Assembly (NCBI GenBank): GCA_902806085.1
Contig: CADCVH010000115.1
Location: forward strand, 1 to 62,024
Direction of reading: 5' to 3'
DNA length: 62,024 nt
From: an uncultured Rubrobacteraceae bacterium
Lineage (GTDB): Bacteria; Actinomycetota; Rubrobacteria; Rubrobacterales; Rubrobacteraceae
Made by a program: the position numbers and the translations under genes. Positions within the stretch are counted from its first letter, which is position 1. The number at the start of each line of letters is the position of its first letter. The notes beneath the pieces were generated by a model. The model had not been told where the DNA came from. It worked only from the letters and a program-made list of their open reading frames with translations, and ran no database searches. Below, piece by piece: positions 54,001-61,056 of the stretch.

Positions 54001-54155
54001 GAACGCAGGTGTACGGCGAGCGCGCCGGCCCGCCGGTCGAGCTCGGCGTAGGTGAGGGTGGTCTCGTTATCGACCAGGGCCGTCGCGTCGGGCGTCTTCT
54101 GAGCCTGGCGCTCGAAAAGCTCGTGCAAACAGCGTCCCTCGAGGTCCGCCCCCAT
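51093..54155 (-). CDS. adenylation - carrier - thioester-reductase enzyme (carboxylic acid reductase/NRPS-like)
   Basis: 1020 residues in A-T-R order. Adenylation: AFIPYSSGTTGKPKG (151-165), YRTGDRGRMLPDGHLEIVGR, FRVRIRGYNVELGAVEA and SGKVDRKKL with catalytic Lys507. Carrier: DDFFDLGGHSLAAAG with phosphopantetheine Ser573. Reductase: FLTGATGFLGAFLL (654-667), VVPVVGDLGEPLLGM, FVSTDGIFP and DGYGQTKWVAEKL with Tyr-x3-Lys. It activates an acid, loads it on the carrier and releases it as aldehyde or alcohol with NAD(P)H. The position that holds Asp235 in amino-acid-using A domains reads Val (GCSVFFVWEV), so an alpha-amino acid substrate is unlikely. ATG 54155 lacks a strong site; frame opens to GTG 54281. 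Confidence 0.88.
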   Translation of the reverse strand: MGADLEGRCLHELFERQAQKTPDATALVDNETTLTYAELDRRAGALAVHLRSAGVVPDAAVGVYMERCAEYVVAILAAMKAGGAFVPLELAYPASQLEDVLSDCEPSVVLTKDAHAGRLPEWQSSFRMDADEPETPGRDLEPVRVDRENLAFIPYSSGTTGKPKGIANPHRAPVLSYLWRFGVSDYGPGDRVGCSVFFVWEVLRPLLRGGASYVIGDDVIYDPPALIRHLEEHRITEIQMTSSLMEAVLDASGPDLAGRLPGLKTIWVCGEVVTKTLARRLLEALPHTRSFNLYSIAETHEVAVTELRAVVDHPDSTYCPVGRPARPGRLYILDDDLRRVPAGEPGEVCVGGDMLARGFVNLPEKTAERFVPDPFAGEDGARMYRTGDRGRMLPDGHLEIVGRADFRVRIRGYNVELGAVEAAIEENVAVRACVVVSEGGEGEDKRLVAYVVPEPYEDHRFSGWSLDPKTGRSKEIRGVLREALPHYAVPAVYVALDALPIQATSGKVDRKKLPPPPPRQARADRDPATTTLPPEAPRAEKENLLKGIWEEALRLDEGEVEAGDDFFDLGGHSLAAAGLSARVEEGFGVHVSMPLFMEDPTVRGLCDRIEALQRDGDADGSSEVDLKARAVLEPGIAPEGGTEAATLLDAENVFLTGATGFLGAFLLDGLLSSTEARVHCLVRGRDDEDPLETIASNLESYGLSPGRMDRVVPVVGDLGEPLLGMGEERFDELARGTDLVIHAAAAVNLLYPYSALEAPNVGGTREALRLACRHKTKPFHFVSTDGIFPPNAGRCEEDTDLDSLADAREDGYGQTKWVAEKLVREAEGRGLPACVHRPGFISGHSETGASNPRDLLVAILSESLRLGAAPEVEGWRIEMTPVDFVAAAILKIAADPDAPCGTYHLANPNPSPAATVFDRLEDGGYTLERIPHEEWLRRLEAAPPGDGPGAVLRGAAPGAEDLAGGNVYDDRNTRRVLGEDGPRRPDVDGDLVLTYARYFAARGWAPEPSSLQEAGRHRRG

Positions 54156-54444
54156 CCTAGCGCACCCCCGCGTCGCGCCCGGAGCCCGGGATGCCTGCCC
54201 TGATGCCAGAGACGCACGCGTCGACCGTAGAACCCATCGTTCTTCCCATTCCGAAACGCCCTTTCCTGATCTTCTGTTCACGACAAAAACTGCTGTGATC
54301 CGTTCAGGTTGCGACAGGACGCCGCGGGAGAAGTGTCAGGACCACGCCCCGGTCGACGACCGTTGCGGGCGGAGCGGCCCGGAAACGACGGTGCACATAG
54401 TAACCCTTTAGCCCGCGCGTTCCAGCGGTTATGCCGAAGATATC

Positions 54445-54471
54445 TTTAAAGTTTTGTTAAGTTTCGTGAAC
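54445..54471. promoter_or_regulatory. phased TTTAAAG/GTTAAG/GTGAAC repeats
   Basis: Cores recur at about 10 bp on the plus strand (minus strand GTTCAC, TTAACA, TTTAAAG). Similar to the repeats near phoX and sqdB. It lies between the Nramp-like stop and the A-T-R gene; the rest of 54156-54527 contains nothing else I can identify. Confidence 0.4.
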
Positions 54472-54527
54472 CTGGCCGGAAAAAGCGGCAGGCGGTTCGG
54501 GCCGGTTCGCGGCCACGGGTATAGGCG

Positions 54528-55823
54528 TTACCCTCCTATAGTGCCTATTATCTCTTGCGCGGCCACGTAGATGAAGATCAGGACGGAGACGGCGAGGATC
54601 AGGTTCGAGAGCAGGCCGCTGCGGTAGTCGCGCGGGACGCGCAGGTTCAGTAGCCAGAGGAGCGTTACGGCGAGGAAAGGCATGAACAGCGCGCCGAGGG
54701 AGGCGTAGATGATCACGATGGTTACCGGCTCGTCGAAGGCGAGCAGGAGCATCGGGGGGAAGGTGATCCAGACGAGAAAGAGGCGGAAGAAGACGCCCTT
54801 CTCGGAGAGGTACGCTTCCCCCTCCTCTTCGGGCACCCGGCGGAGGGTCCTTACGAGGTCGCCGAAGAGGTAGGCTCCGCCGTTCCAGGCGCCGGTGATG
54901 GAGCTCGTCGCCGCGGCCCAGAAGCCGATCAGGAAGAGCCAGCTCGCCACCGCGCCGAAACGCTGCGCGATGGGGTCGGAGAGGGCGACCAGGCCCTCCT
55001 CGCCGTCTATGCTCGCCCCGCTGGCGAACAGAAGCTCGGCGCCTATGACCAGCATCGCCACCATGAAGACGCCGGTCATTATGTACCCGACGCCCAGATC
55101 GGTGCGCATCATGGGGATCCAGGAAGGCCGCCGCCAGCCGCGCTCGCGCACCCAGTAGGTGTAGGAGACGAGCGTGAAGGTCCCGCCCACGCCGCCGATG
55201 ACCGCGAGCACGAACGGCAGCGAGCCCTCCGGCATCCGCGGCACTATGGTCCCAAGGGCCAGCTCGCCCAGGCTCGGGGTGAGCAGGACCGCAAGTCCCA
55301 CCACGGTAAGGAACATCACGCCGACGAAGACCTCCATCACCCGCTCGAAGAGCCTGTAACGCCCGAGGATGCAGATGCCGAAACCGAAGATTAACGAGTG
55401 CAGCACGGCCCAAAGCCAGAACGGCATGAGGCCCGGGAACATCGCGTCCGTGGCGAGCGCGGAGGCCGAGGGTGCCGCGGCCCCGAAGAAGAACGTGACG
55501 AGCGCCAGGTACACCATAAAGTAGATGCTCGCCCACCAGCCCATGGAGTGCCACCCTTCGAGGATGGTCGTCCTGGTCGCCATGTACCAGCGCCCGAGCC
55601 CCTCGGTGAGCGCGAACTTCAGGGCGGCGCCGAGGACGACGGCCCAGATCAGGATGGTCCCGAACTCCGTGCCGGCCGTGAGCGAGGAGACCATGTCCCC
55701 GGCCCCCACCCCGGTCGCCGCCACGACGAGGCCGGGCCCGACGAGCCTGAGCCGGCTCCCCCAGGTGGTCGGGGCCTCCCCCGCGGTAGCCTCCCCGGTG
55801 GGCCTCTCGGTAACGTCTGCCAC
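54528..55823 (-). CDS. Nramp-superfamily transporter with altered metal site
   Basis: 431 residues and 11-12 TM helices in Nramp layout: RLRLVGPGLVVAATGVGAGD MVSS for TM1, ALKFALTEGLGRWYMATR, FVLAVIGGVGGTFTLVSYTYW for TM6 and WGGAYLFGDLV-like NGGAYLFGD later. The TM1 DPGN motif that binds divalent metal is replaced by GAGDMVS, and TM6 lacks the usual M-P-H. These changes are known in Nramp relatives with other ions (for example Nramp-related Mg or trivalent carriers), so the substrate may not be Mn or Fe. GTG 55823 has GGAAGGGGAGCC upstream; the frame opens further to 55907. Confidence 0.8.
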   Translation of the reverse strand: MADVTERPTGEATAGEAPTTWGSRLRLVGPGLVVAATGVGAGDMVSSLTAGTEFGTILIWAVVLGAALKFALTEGLGRWYMATRTTILEGWHSMGWWASIYFMVYLALVTFFFGAAAPSASALATDAMFPGLMPFWLWAVLHSLIFGFGICILGRYRLFERVMEVFVGVMFLTVVGLAVLLTPSLGELALGTIVPRMPEGSLPFVLAVIGGVGGTFTLVSYTYWVRERGWRRPSWIPMMRTDLGVGYIMTGVFMVAMLVIGAELLFASGASIDGEEGLVALSDPIAQRFGAVASWLFLIGFWAAATSSITGAWNGGAYLFGDLVRTLRRVPEEEGEAYLSEKGVFFRLFLVWITFPPMLLLAFDEPVTIVIIYASLGALFMPFLAVTLLWLLNLRVPRDYRSGLLSNLILAVSVLIFIYVAAQEIIGTIGG

Positions 55824-55926
55824 AGGCTCCCCTTCCCGAATCCGTCGCCCTCGATGCATTACACACCAGATCCGGACCGGGCACAAATCGGGGCGCCGGC
55901 GGGCCACGCGAGGTCTTGCCGGCCGG

Positions 55927-56328
55927 CTAACTCTCCTTAGGAGCGTGACGGACGACGGTCCGGATCTGGAGCCCTCCCCGCACCCGCTGCGTCAGGTCTA
56001 TGGTCATCTCGGCCGGGTCGCAGGCGGCGACGAGATCGTCCAGCAACGTCGCGGCCAGGTCTTCGGCGAAGGCGCCCTCGTCGCGGAAGCCCCAGAGGTA
56101 GAGCTTCATGGCCTTGGACTCCAGGAGGCGCCCCTTCGGGCGGTACGTCAGCTTCAGGTCGTAGAAGTCCGGCTGGCCCGTCACCGGGCAGATCGCGGTA
56201 AGCTCGTCCGTCGTGAACTCCACGACGGCGTCCTTGCCGCCGTGGGACCAGGGGACGGTGTCGATCTCGCCCGCCCCTATGGGACCCCGAACGTCCCGCC
56301 CCAGTACCCGCTCGTCCTCTCGCTGCAT
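55927..56328 (-). CDS. queF: NADPH-dependent 7-cyano-7-deazaguanine reductase (preQ0 reductase)
   Basis: 133 residues, the short T-fold form. FTTDELTAICPVTGQPDFYD carries the active-site Cys47 that forms a thioimide with preQ0 and Asp54, and LLESKAMKLYLWGFRDEGAF is the E-S-K-x-x-K-L-Y QueF signature. It reduces preQ0 to preQ1 for queuosine. It lies 68 bp downstream of a QueT-like transporter gene on the same strand. ATG with AGGAGGTTCT upstream. No other queuosine biosynthesis gene is seen in the window. Confidence 0.92.
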   Translation of the reverse strand: MQREDERVLGRDVRGPIGAGEIDTVPWSHGGKDAVVEFTTDELTAICPVTGQPDFYDLKLTYRPKGRLLESKAMKLYLWGFRDEGAFAEDLAATLLDDLVAACDPAEMTIDLTQRVRGGLQIRTVVRHAPKES

Positions 56329-56396
56329 AAGAACCTCCTCGCGCCGGTTCGCGCTTTTCGGGCTATGTTAACCGACGTCCGCCCGGGAGCGTTCCC

Positions 56397-56885
56397 CTAC
56401 AACCTCCGCACGAGCACGGCGTTGCCAAGGAGCAGCAGCACCAGCTCGGAGACGGCTACCGAGCCGAAGGCGACGAGGTAGGGCAACCCGGCGACAAAGT
56501 GCAGCACCGTCGCCACGCCGGCGGAGATAACGAGGGCGAAGAGCGCGCTGGCGACGTACGTCCCGGCCCTTCCCCCGAGGCGGCGCGCGACGAGCCAGCA
56601 GAGGACGCCGCCCGCGAGGTTCACGACGGGCATGAGGAGGAGCTCCAGCCCGCCGGCCAACGGGCTGAACAGGTTGACGAGCCCCACCCCGACCGCGAAG
56701 GCGGGGATGGTCACCGGGTATTTTATGACCAGGGGCTTCAGGATCTCCCCGAGACGGAACTGCACGGGGCCGAAGGCGAGGGGTGCTATCAGCAGGCTCA
56801 ACACGACGTAGAGCGCCCCCACCACGCCGGCGATCGCGACCCTTCGGGCGGGGGTGTTCTTGGCGGAACTTTGCCGGGGCGTCAT
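56397..56885 (-). CDS. queT: QueT-family transporter (queuosine-precursor S component)
   Basis: 162 residues with about five TM helices. LAFGPVQFRLGEILKPLVIK and VGLVNLFSPLAGGLELLLMP match PF06177, the substrate-binding subunit of ECF transporters for queuosine precursors. Its ATG overlaps the stop of the GGT gene by 4 nt (ATGA), and queF follows, so GGT-queT-queF form one transcript. The energising EcfA/T genes are not in the window and are presumably shared elsewhere in the genome. Confidence 0.85.
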   Translation of the reverse strand: MTPRQSSAKNTPARRVAIAGVVGALYVVLSLLIAPLAFGPVQFRLGEILKPLVIKYPVTIPAFAVGVGLVNLFSPLAGGLELLLMPVVNLAGGVLCWLVARRLGGRAGTYVASALFALVISAGVATVLHFVAGLPYLVAFGSVAVSELVLLLLGNAVLVRRL

Positions 56886-58540
56886 CGGCCCCCGTCGCCG
56901 GCGTGCCCCGGGCCCTGGGCGAGGGCGCAGCCGTCTTTTCGGGGGTCGCTGCCGCAGGCGCGGACGCCGTCTTCGTGGACCCGGATCACCTGCGCCCCGC
57001 CCACCGGGACGACGTAGTCCTCCCCGACCTCGACCTCGTGCCCCTTCTCCTTGAGCCGCCCGACCTCCCGCTCCGGCAGGCGGCCCTCGACGAGCAGGGT
57101 GCCGTCGAGGTGGAGGTGGCGCGGGTGGTCCACGGCCTCCTGGGCGCTCATCCCGTGGTCTATGAGGTTCGAGAGGACCTGGGCGTGGCCCTGGGGCTGC
57201 ATCGGCCCGCCCATGTTCCCGAAGACGGCCCAGAGGGCGCCCTCGCGGGTGGCGAGGCCGGGGATAATCGTGTGCATCGGGCGCTTGCCGGGGGCGAGAC
57301 CGTTCGGGTGGTTCGGGTCGAGGCGGAAGGAGAAGCCCCGGTTCTGGAGGCAGACGCCGGTGCCGGGCGCCACGACGCCGCTGCCGAAGCCCATGTAGAG
57401 GCTGTTGATAAAGGAGCAGCCGTTGCCCTCCGCGTCCACGGCGCAGAGGTAGGTCGTATCCTCGCCTAAAGGTGGCTCGGCGGAGGCGACGGCCGCGCGG
57501 TCGGGGGAGACGTTCTCGCGCAGGGAGTCGGCGTAATCTTTAGAGATCAGGCGCCCCGTGGGTACCGGCGGGTCGCGCCAGAACTCGGGGTCGCCCACCT
57601 CTTTGTGCAGGTCCGCGTAGGCGAGCTTTTTGGCCTCGACCTCCAGGTGGACGCGGTCGGCGCCTGAAGGGTCGAGGGCGGCCAGGTCGAAGCCTTCGAG
57701 GATGTTGAGCATTTCCAGGGCCGCGATGCCCTGTCCGGGGGGCGGGATCTCGTAGACCCGCACGCCCCGGTAGTCCGTGGAGATGGGCTCGACCCACAGC
57801 GTCTCGTGGGCGGCGAGGTCCTCCTCGGCCAGATACCCGCCGGCACTCTGGGCGGCCTGGGCCATGCTGCGGGCGACGCGTCCGTTGTAGAAGGCGTCGG
57901 CCCCGCCCTCGGCGACGGCCGAGAGCGTGCCCGCTATGTCGGGCTGGGCGAAGACCTCGCCCGGCCGCGGGGCCCGTCCGTCCACGAGCAGCGTTTTCGC
58001 GGCGGCCTCGTTCCCGCGGAGCAGGTCCTCGGCCACCCCCCAGTAGCGGGCGAAGACCTCGGAGACGGGGAAGCCGTTCTCGGCTAGCTCGTAGGCGGGT
58101 TCCAGCAGGCGGGCGAGCGGCAGGTTGCCCAAAGAGTCCGCGGCGTCCTCCCAGAGCCGGACGGCGCCGGGGACCGTGATCGGCGGCCCGCCGCGCTCGG
58201 GCATCTCATCGAAACCAGCCCCCCGCAGCTTCTCGATGGTGGCCGCTTTCGGGGCGGCACCGGAGCCGTTCGCGCCGAGGACGCGGCCCGTGCCGGCCTC
58301 GTAGAAGAGCAGGAAGGCGTCCCCGCCCATGCCCGTCGCCATCGGGCCGACGACGGCCATCGCCGCGGCCATCGCCACGCAGGCGTCGGCCGCGGTCCCC
58401 CCCTCGTCCAGCACGCGCAGGCCGGCCAGCGCCGCGGAAGGGTGCTCGCAGGCGACCGCCCCGCGGGTGCCGAAGACCGTCGAGCGGCCCCCGCGGTCGG
58501 GGCGTCGGATATGGGCGGTGGTTTCTTCGCCTCGGAACAT
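56882..58540 (-). CDS. ggt: gamma-glutamyltransferase (Ntn-hydrolase)
   Basis: 552 residues. The large-subunit start RGAVACEHPSAALAGLRVLD and MGGDAFLLFY, and the autoprocessing site EDTTYLCAVDAEGNGCSFIN with Thr362 as the new N-terminus and nucleophile. The small subunit has SLYMGFGSGVV, FVLDPNHPNG-like RLDPNHPNGLAPGKRPMHT and FGNMGGPMQPQGH, all typical. It cleaves glutathione or transfers gamma-glutamyl groups. No clear signal peptide, so it may be cytoplasmic. It is the first gene of the GGT-QueT-QueF transcript. Confidence 0.93.
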   Translation of the reverse strand: MFRGEETTAHIRRPDRGGRSTVFGTRGAVACEHPSAALAGLRVLDEGGTAADACVAMAAAMAVVGPMATGMGGDAFLLFYEAGTGRVLGANGSGAAPKAATIEKLRGAGFDEMPERGGPPITVPGAVRLWEDAADSLGNLPLARLLEPAYELAENGFPVSEVFARYWGVAEDLLRGNEAAAKTLLVDGRAPRPGEVFAQPDIAGTLSAVAEGGADAFYNGRVARSMAQAAQSAGGYLAEEDLAAHETLWVEPISTDYRGVRVYEIPPPGQGIAALEMLNILEGFDLAALDPSGADRVHLEVEAKKLAYADLHKEVGDPEFWRDPPVPTGRLISKDYADSLRENVSPDRAAVASAEPPLGEDTTYLCAVDAEGNGCSFINSLYMGFGSGVVAPGTGVCLQNRGFSFRLDPNHPNGLAPGKRPMHTIIPGLATREGALWAVFGNMGGPMQPQGHAQVLSNLIDHGMSAQEAVDHPRHLHLDGTLLVEGRLPEREVGRLKEKGHEVEVGEDYVVPVGGAQVIRVHEDGVRACGSDPRKDGCALAQGPGHAGDGGR

Positions 58541-58640
58541 GCTTTCGCGACCTCCCTGTACGGCCCTATGATCTCTCTTACAGTTTATAGAAGTCCGCCA
58601 TGGGTATAGTCATTCGCAGAAACCCGACAGGAGGCAGGAC

Positions 58641-58805
58641 ATGGGCACAGGAAAAGCGATCTACGTGGGGGCCACCCTCGTTTCGATCCTGATCTCGATC
58701 TTCTTCTACCGCAACGACCGGCAGAACCTGGCGATCTTCGTCGGCCTCTGGGCCCCGACCATCCTCAACCTGGGCCAGACCCTGGTGGACGACGACCCCT
58801 CGTAG
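58641..58805 (+). CDS. small membrane protein, 54 aa
   Basis: ATG follows ACAGGAGGCAGG. Two hydrophobic stretches (YVGATLVSILISIFFY and LAIFVGLWAPTILNLGQTL) separated by RNDRQN. No family recognised. It is monocistronic, ended by a strong terminator 47 bp on, and divergent from ggt. Confidence 0.7.
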   Translation: MGTGKAIYVGATLVSILISIFFYRNDRQNLAIFVGLWAPTILNLGQTLVDDDPS

Positions 58806-58851
58806 GCGAAACCGCGCGAAACCGCCTCGCGCGCGACCGGACTTCGACCGC

Positions 58852-58879
58852 GGACCGGCCTTCGGGCCGGTCCTTTTTT
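58852..58879 (+). terminator. Rho-independent terminator with TTCG loop
   Basis: GGACCGGCC-TTCG-GGCCGGTCC stem (9 bp, perfect) and six T. It ends the small gene at 58641. Confidence 0.93.
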
Positions 58880-58900
58880 GTCGCGGGCACGGATAACCCG

Positions 58901-58990
58901 CTAGAGTCGCCCGAACTCCCTGAGAAGGTCGGCCAGCGGCACGCGTTTTACGATGGGGCGACCGTGCGGGCAGATGCTGACGTGACCTCC
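58901..58990 (-). pseudogene. mutL: 3' end of mutL, cut off by an integrative element
   Basis: Minus-strand codons up to the TAG at 58903 read GGHVSICPHGRPIVKRV, then ADLLREFGRL. This is the end of the MutL endonuclease domain: the C-P-H-G-R-P metal-site motif and closing F-x-R. Upstream, the sequence switches to the end of the serine recombinase, which shares these bases in another frame. The rest of mutL must lie beyond the element, outside the window. Residual MutL here would not be translated as such. Confidence 0.8.
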
Positions 58991-60681
58991 TTACGGTAAC
59001 CGCTGTCCCCCTCCAACGCCGTCGGGGGCCTTATCGGCATCTCCACCCAAGCCTCGCCATCCTTGACGAACACCTTGATACCGAGGATGCCGTAGAGCCG
59101 GTGCCGTTCCTCCGGTCCGAGGGACTCCAACACCTCCGGCGCTAGGGCGGCGTAGTGGCTCACGACGGCATCCCTGTCGCGTTCGAGGCGCTCCAGCTCC
59201 TCCCTGTGGCCCCTGAGCGCTTCCAGTTCGCTCTCCGCGGTCGCGCGGCGTTGGCCCAACGCGGCGAGTTTCTCCCGCAGCCTGTCGAAGCCGAGCAGGC
59301 CCTCGGCCGCCTGGTCGTGGTAACCGTCCCTCATCCGTTCCAGCTTGGCGAGCTCGTCCGCCCAGACCTTGGCTTCCTTCTGTGGGTCGCCGTGCTTATC
59401 CGCCCGCTTTAGCTCGATCATACGGTCGAGGTCCTTGGCGAGCTCTTCGGGTTCCGTCATCACCCCGCGCACGAAGGTCCAGACTTTAGCTTCGAGCACC
59501 AATGCAGAAACTGTCCGCCCGTTCGAGCAACTCTCCTCCCCGTGGTCGTGGCGCGCCGCGCAGCGATAGTAGCCGTAGCGGCGTGGCCCGCTCTTGCGCC
59601 GCTTGGTTCTGCTCAAGACCCTCATCCGGCGCCCGCACTCCCCACAGCGGGCCACGCCGCCGGAGAGCTGCCAGAACCTGTCCCCGGCGCCCGACGGCAC
59701 ACGGTTGCCCTTCACGGCTTCCCGTGCAGCGTCGGCGACCTCGCGCGGGACCCCGGAGTCGGGCACCGGCACGGCGATCCACTCCTCCTTGGGCTTGGTG
59801 TAGGAGGAGTACTTCCGTCCATAGCGCCTGCCATCCACGGACGACTCGGAGACCTGACGGCTCGTCATCTTGCGGCGGTTGAACCACCATAATCCGTACT
59901 TCACCGCGGGGTCCAGACGGCCCGCAACCTCCGGCGAGACCACGGCCGCCACCTCCTCAAACGAGTGGGGCCTGTAGACGTCGTCCAAGACGCAGTTTCG
60001 GAAGAACGAGCGGTCCCAAAACCTGGCGCCCCTCGGCGTCGGCACGCCCTCCCCTTCCAGCTCCAGCTTTATCGACCGCAGCGTGGCGCCCTCGGCCACC
60101 TCGCGGAAGATCCGCCGCACGACGCGCATCCTGTCCCCGTCCACCTCGTAGCCGTCGCGAGAGGCGTTGGCCTTGAACCCGTACCTCGGCGAGCGGCCGG
60201 CCATGACCTTGCCTTGTCGGGCTTTCTGGAGCCTGCCCCTCCGCGTCCTCTCCGTTATCTTCGCCCGCTCGAACTTCGCTAGCTGGTCGAGGATGCCGTC
60301 CGTGAGCTCCCCCTCAGGCGTGTCGTCGCCGCGGTCGTTGAGGGCGCGGATCTTCGTGCCGTGCTCGACGAACTCTCGACGGAGAAGGTAATGGTAAGCG
60401 GGCTCCCGGGCGAAACGGTCCCGGTCTTGGGCGAGCACGACGGATACACCACCAGAGGACACGAGGTCCCTCACGCGGTCCATGCCGGGCCTCTCCAAAG
60501 ACGCCCCGCTTTGGCCCGGATCGGAAACCTCTTCTAGGATCTCGTAGCCTTCCGCCGCGGCATAGCCACGAAGGGCCTCTAGCTGCTGGGCGAGCGAGTA
60601 CCCGCTTTTAGCCTGCTCTTCTGTGGAGACGCGGGCGTACAGGATCGCACGGTGCGGCCCGTAACCGTTCGTGGAAGTCAT
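58948..60681 (-). CDS. large serine recombinase (integrase)
   Basis: 577 residues. Resolvase domain with catalytic Ser19 in ILYARVSTEEQAKSGYSLAQ, Arg residues in QDRDRFAREPAYHYLLRREF and ELTDGILDQLAKFERAKITE. A recombinase domain follows (SPRYGFKANASRDGYEVDGD), then a zinc ribbon (CGECGRRM, YRCAARHDHGEESC) and a coiled coil (about 440-530) as in phage integrases. The last codons are read through the att site into mutL sequence. ATG 60681 is 2 bp after the repressor stop with AGGAAAATAG before it. Single-step site-specific integration. Confidence 0.92.
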   Translation of the reverse strand: MTSTNGYGPHRAILYARVSTEEQAKSGYSLAQQLEALRGYAAAEGYEILEEVSDPGQSGASLERPGMDRVRDLVSSGGVSVVLAQDRDRFAREPAYHYLLRREFVEHGTKIRALNDRGDDTPEGELTDGILDQLAKFERAKITERTRRGRLQKARQGKVMAGRSPRYGFKANASRDGYEVDGDRMRVVRRIFREVAEGATLRSIKLELEGEGVPTPRGARFWDRSFFRNCVLDDVYRPHSFEEVAAVVSPEVAGRLDPAVKYGLWWFNRRKMTSRQVSESSVDGRRYGRKYSSYTKPKEEWIAVPVPDSGVPREVADAAREAVKGNRVPSGAGDRFWQLSGGVARCGECGRRMRVLSRTKRRKSGPRRYGYYRCAARHDHGEESCSNGRTVSALVLEAKVWTFVRGVMTEPEELAKDLDRMIELKRADKHGDPQKEAKVWADELAKLERMRDGYHDQAAEGLLGFDRLREKLAALGQRRATAESELEALRGHREELERLERDRDAVVSHYAALAPEVLESLGPEERHRLYGILGIKVFVKDGEAWVEMPIRPPTALEGDSGYRKEVTSASARTVAPS

Positions 60682-60683
60682 GG

Positions 60684-60872
60684 CTATTTTCCTGCGAGCT
60701 CGGAGGGCGCAACGCCGAAGGCCTTGGCGAGTTTGCGGATCGTTGATGGGTGAGCGTTCGTGCTCGTGCCGCTCTCTAAGCGCCATATCGTGTCCTTCGA
60801 TACGCCCGCAGCCTCCGCCAGTTCGCGCAGAGACATGACGTGCTCCGCGCGAAGCTCCTTGACCTTACTCAC
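60684..60872 (-). CDS. small XRE-family repressor
   Basis: 62 residues. KVKELRAEHVMSLRELAEAA, GVSKDTIWRLESGTSTN and HPSTIRKLAKAFGVAPSELA form a complete Cro/CI-like HTH. GTG at 60872 has GGAGGTCAAC upstream; a frame back to 60920 would use the promoter region. It overlaps its own promoter region with the divergent gene and sits directly before the integrase, so it likely controls excision or element genes. Confidence 0.85.
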   Translation of the reverse strand: MSKVKELRAEHVMSLRELAEAAGVSKDTIWRLESGTSTNAHPSTIRKLAKAFGVAPSELAGK

Positions 60873-60919
60873 GTTGACCTCCATGTCTAGCTTTGTACCG
60901 ACGTCGTCTACTGGGAGCA

Positions 60920-60976
60920 ATTATACCCACGATATTCAGACAATACTAGACAAAACAGTTATGAATGCGGTACAAT
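60920..60976. promoter_or_regulatory. divergent promoters with AGACAA repeats
   Basis: Rightward: TAGACA (60947-60952), 18-bp spacer, TACAAT (60971-60976). Leftward: minus-strand TATAAT at 60925-60920. Two AGACAA copies (60938 and 60948, 10 bp apart) overlap both, as repressor operators usually do. Confidence 0.6.
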
Positions 60977-61056
60977 GGTTCCATCGGACAAAGAAACGGC
61001 CCCGGCGAGTGCGCCAACACTCCCGAGGCCCGGCCCACACAGACTTGGAGGTCACT

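Noticed and set aside
56886-58640. preQ1 riboswitch for queT/queF
   Set aside because: queT starts inside the ggt coding end, leaving no leader; the region before ggt shows no recognisable preQ1 aptamer core.
60760-61056. N-terminal extension of the gene at 61057
   Set aside because: It would run through the divergent promoter and repressor gene; a clear GGAGGTCACT site precedes the GTG at 61057.
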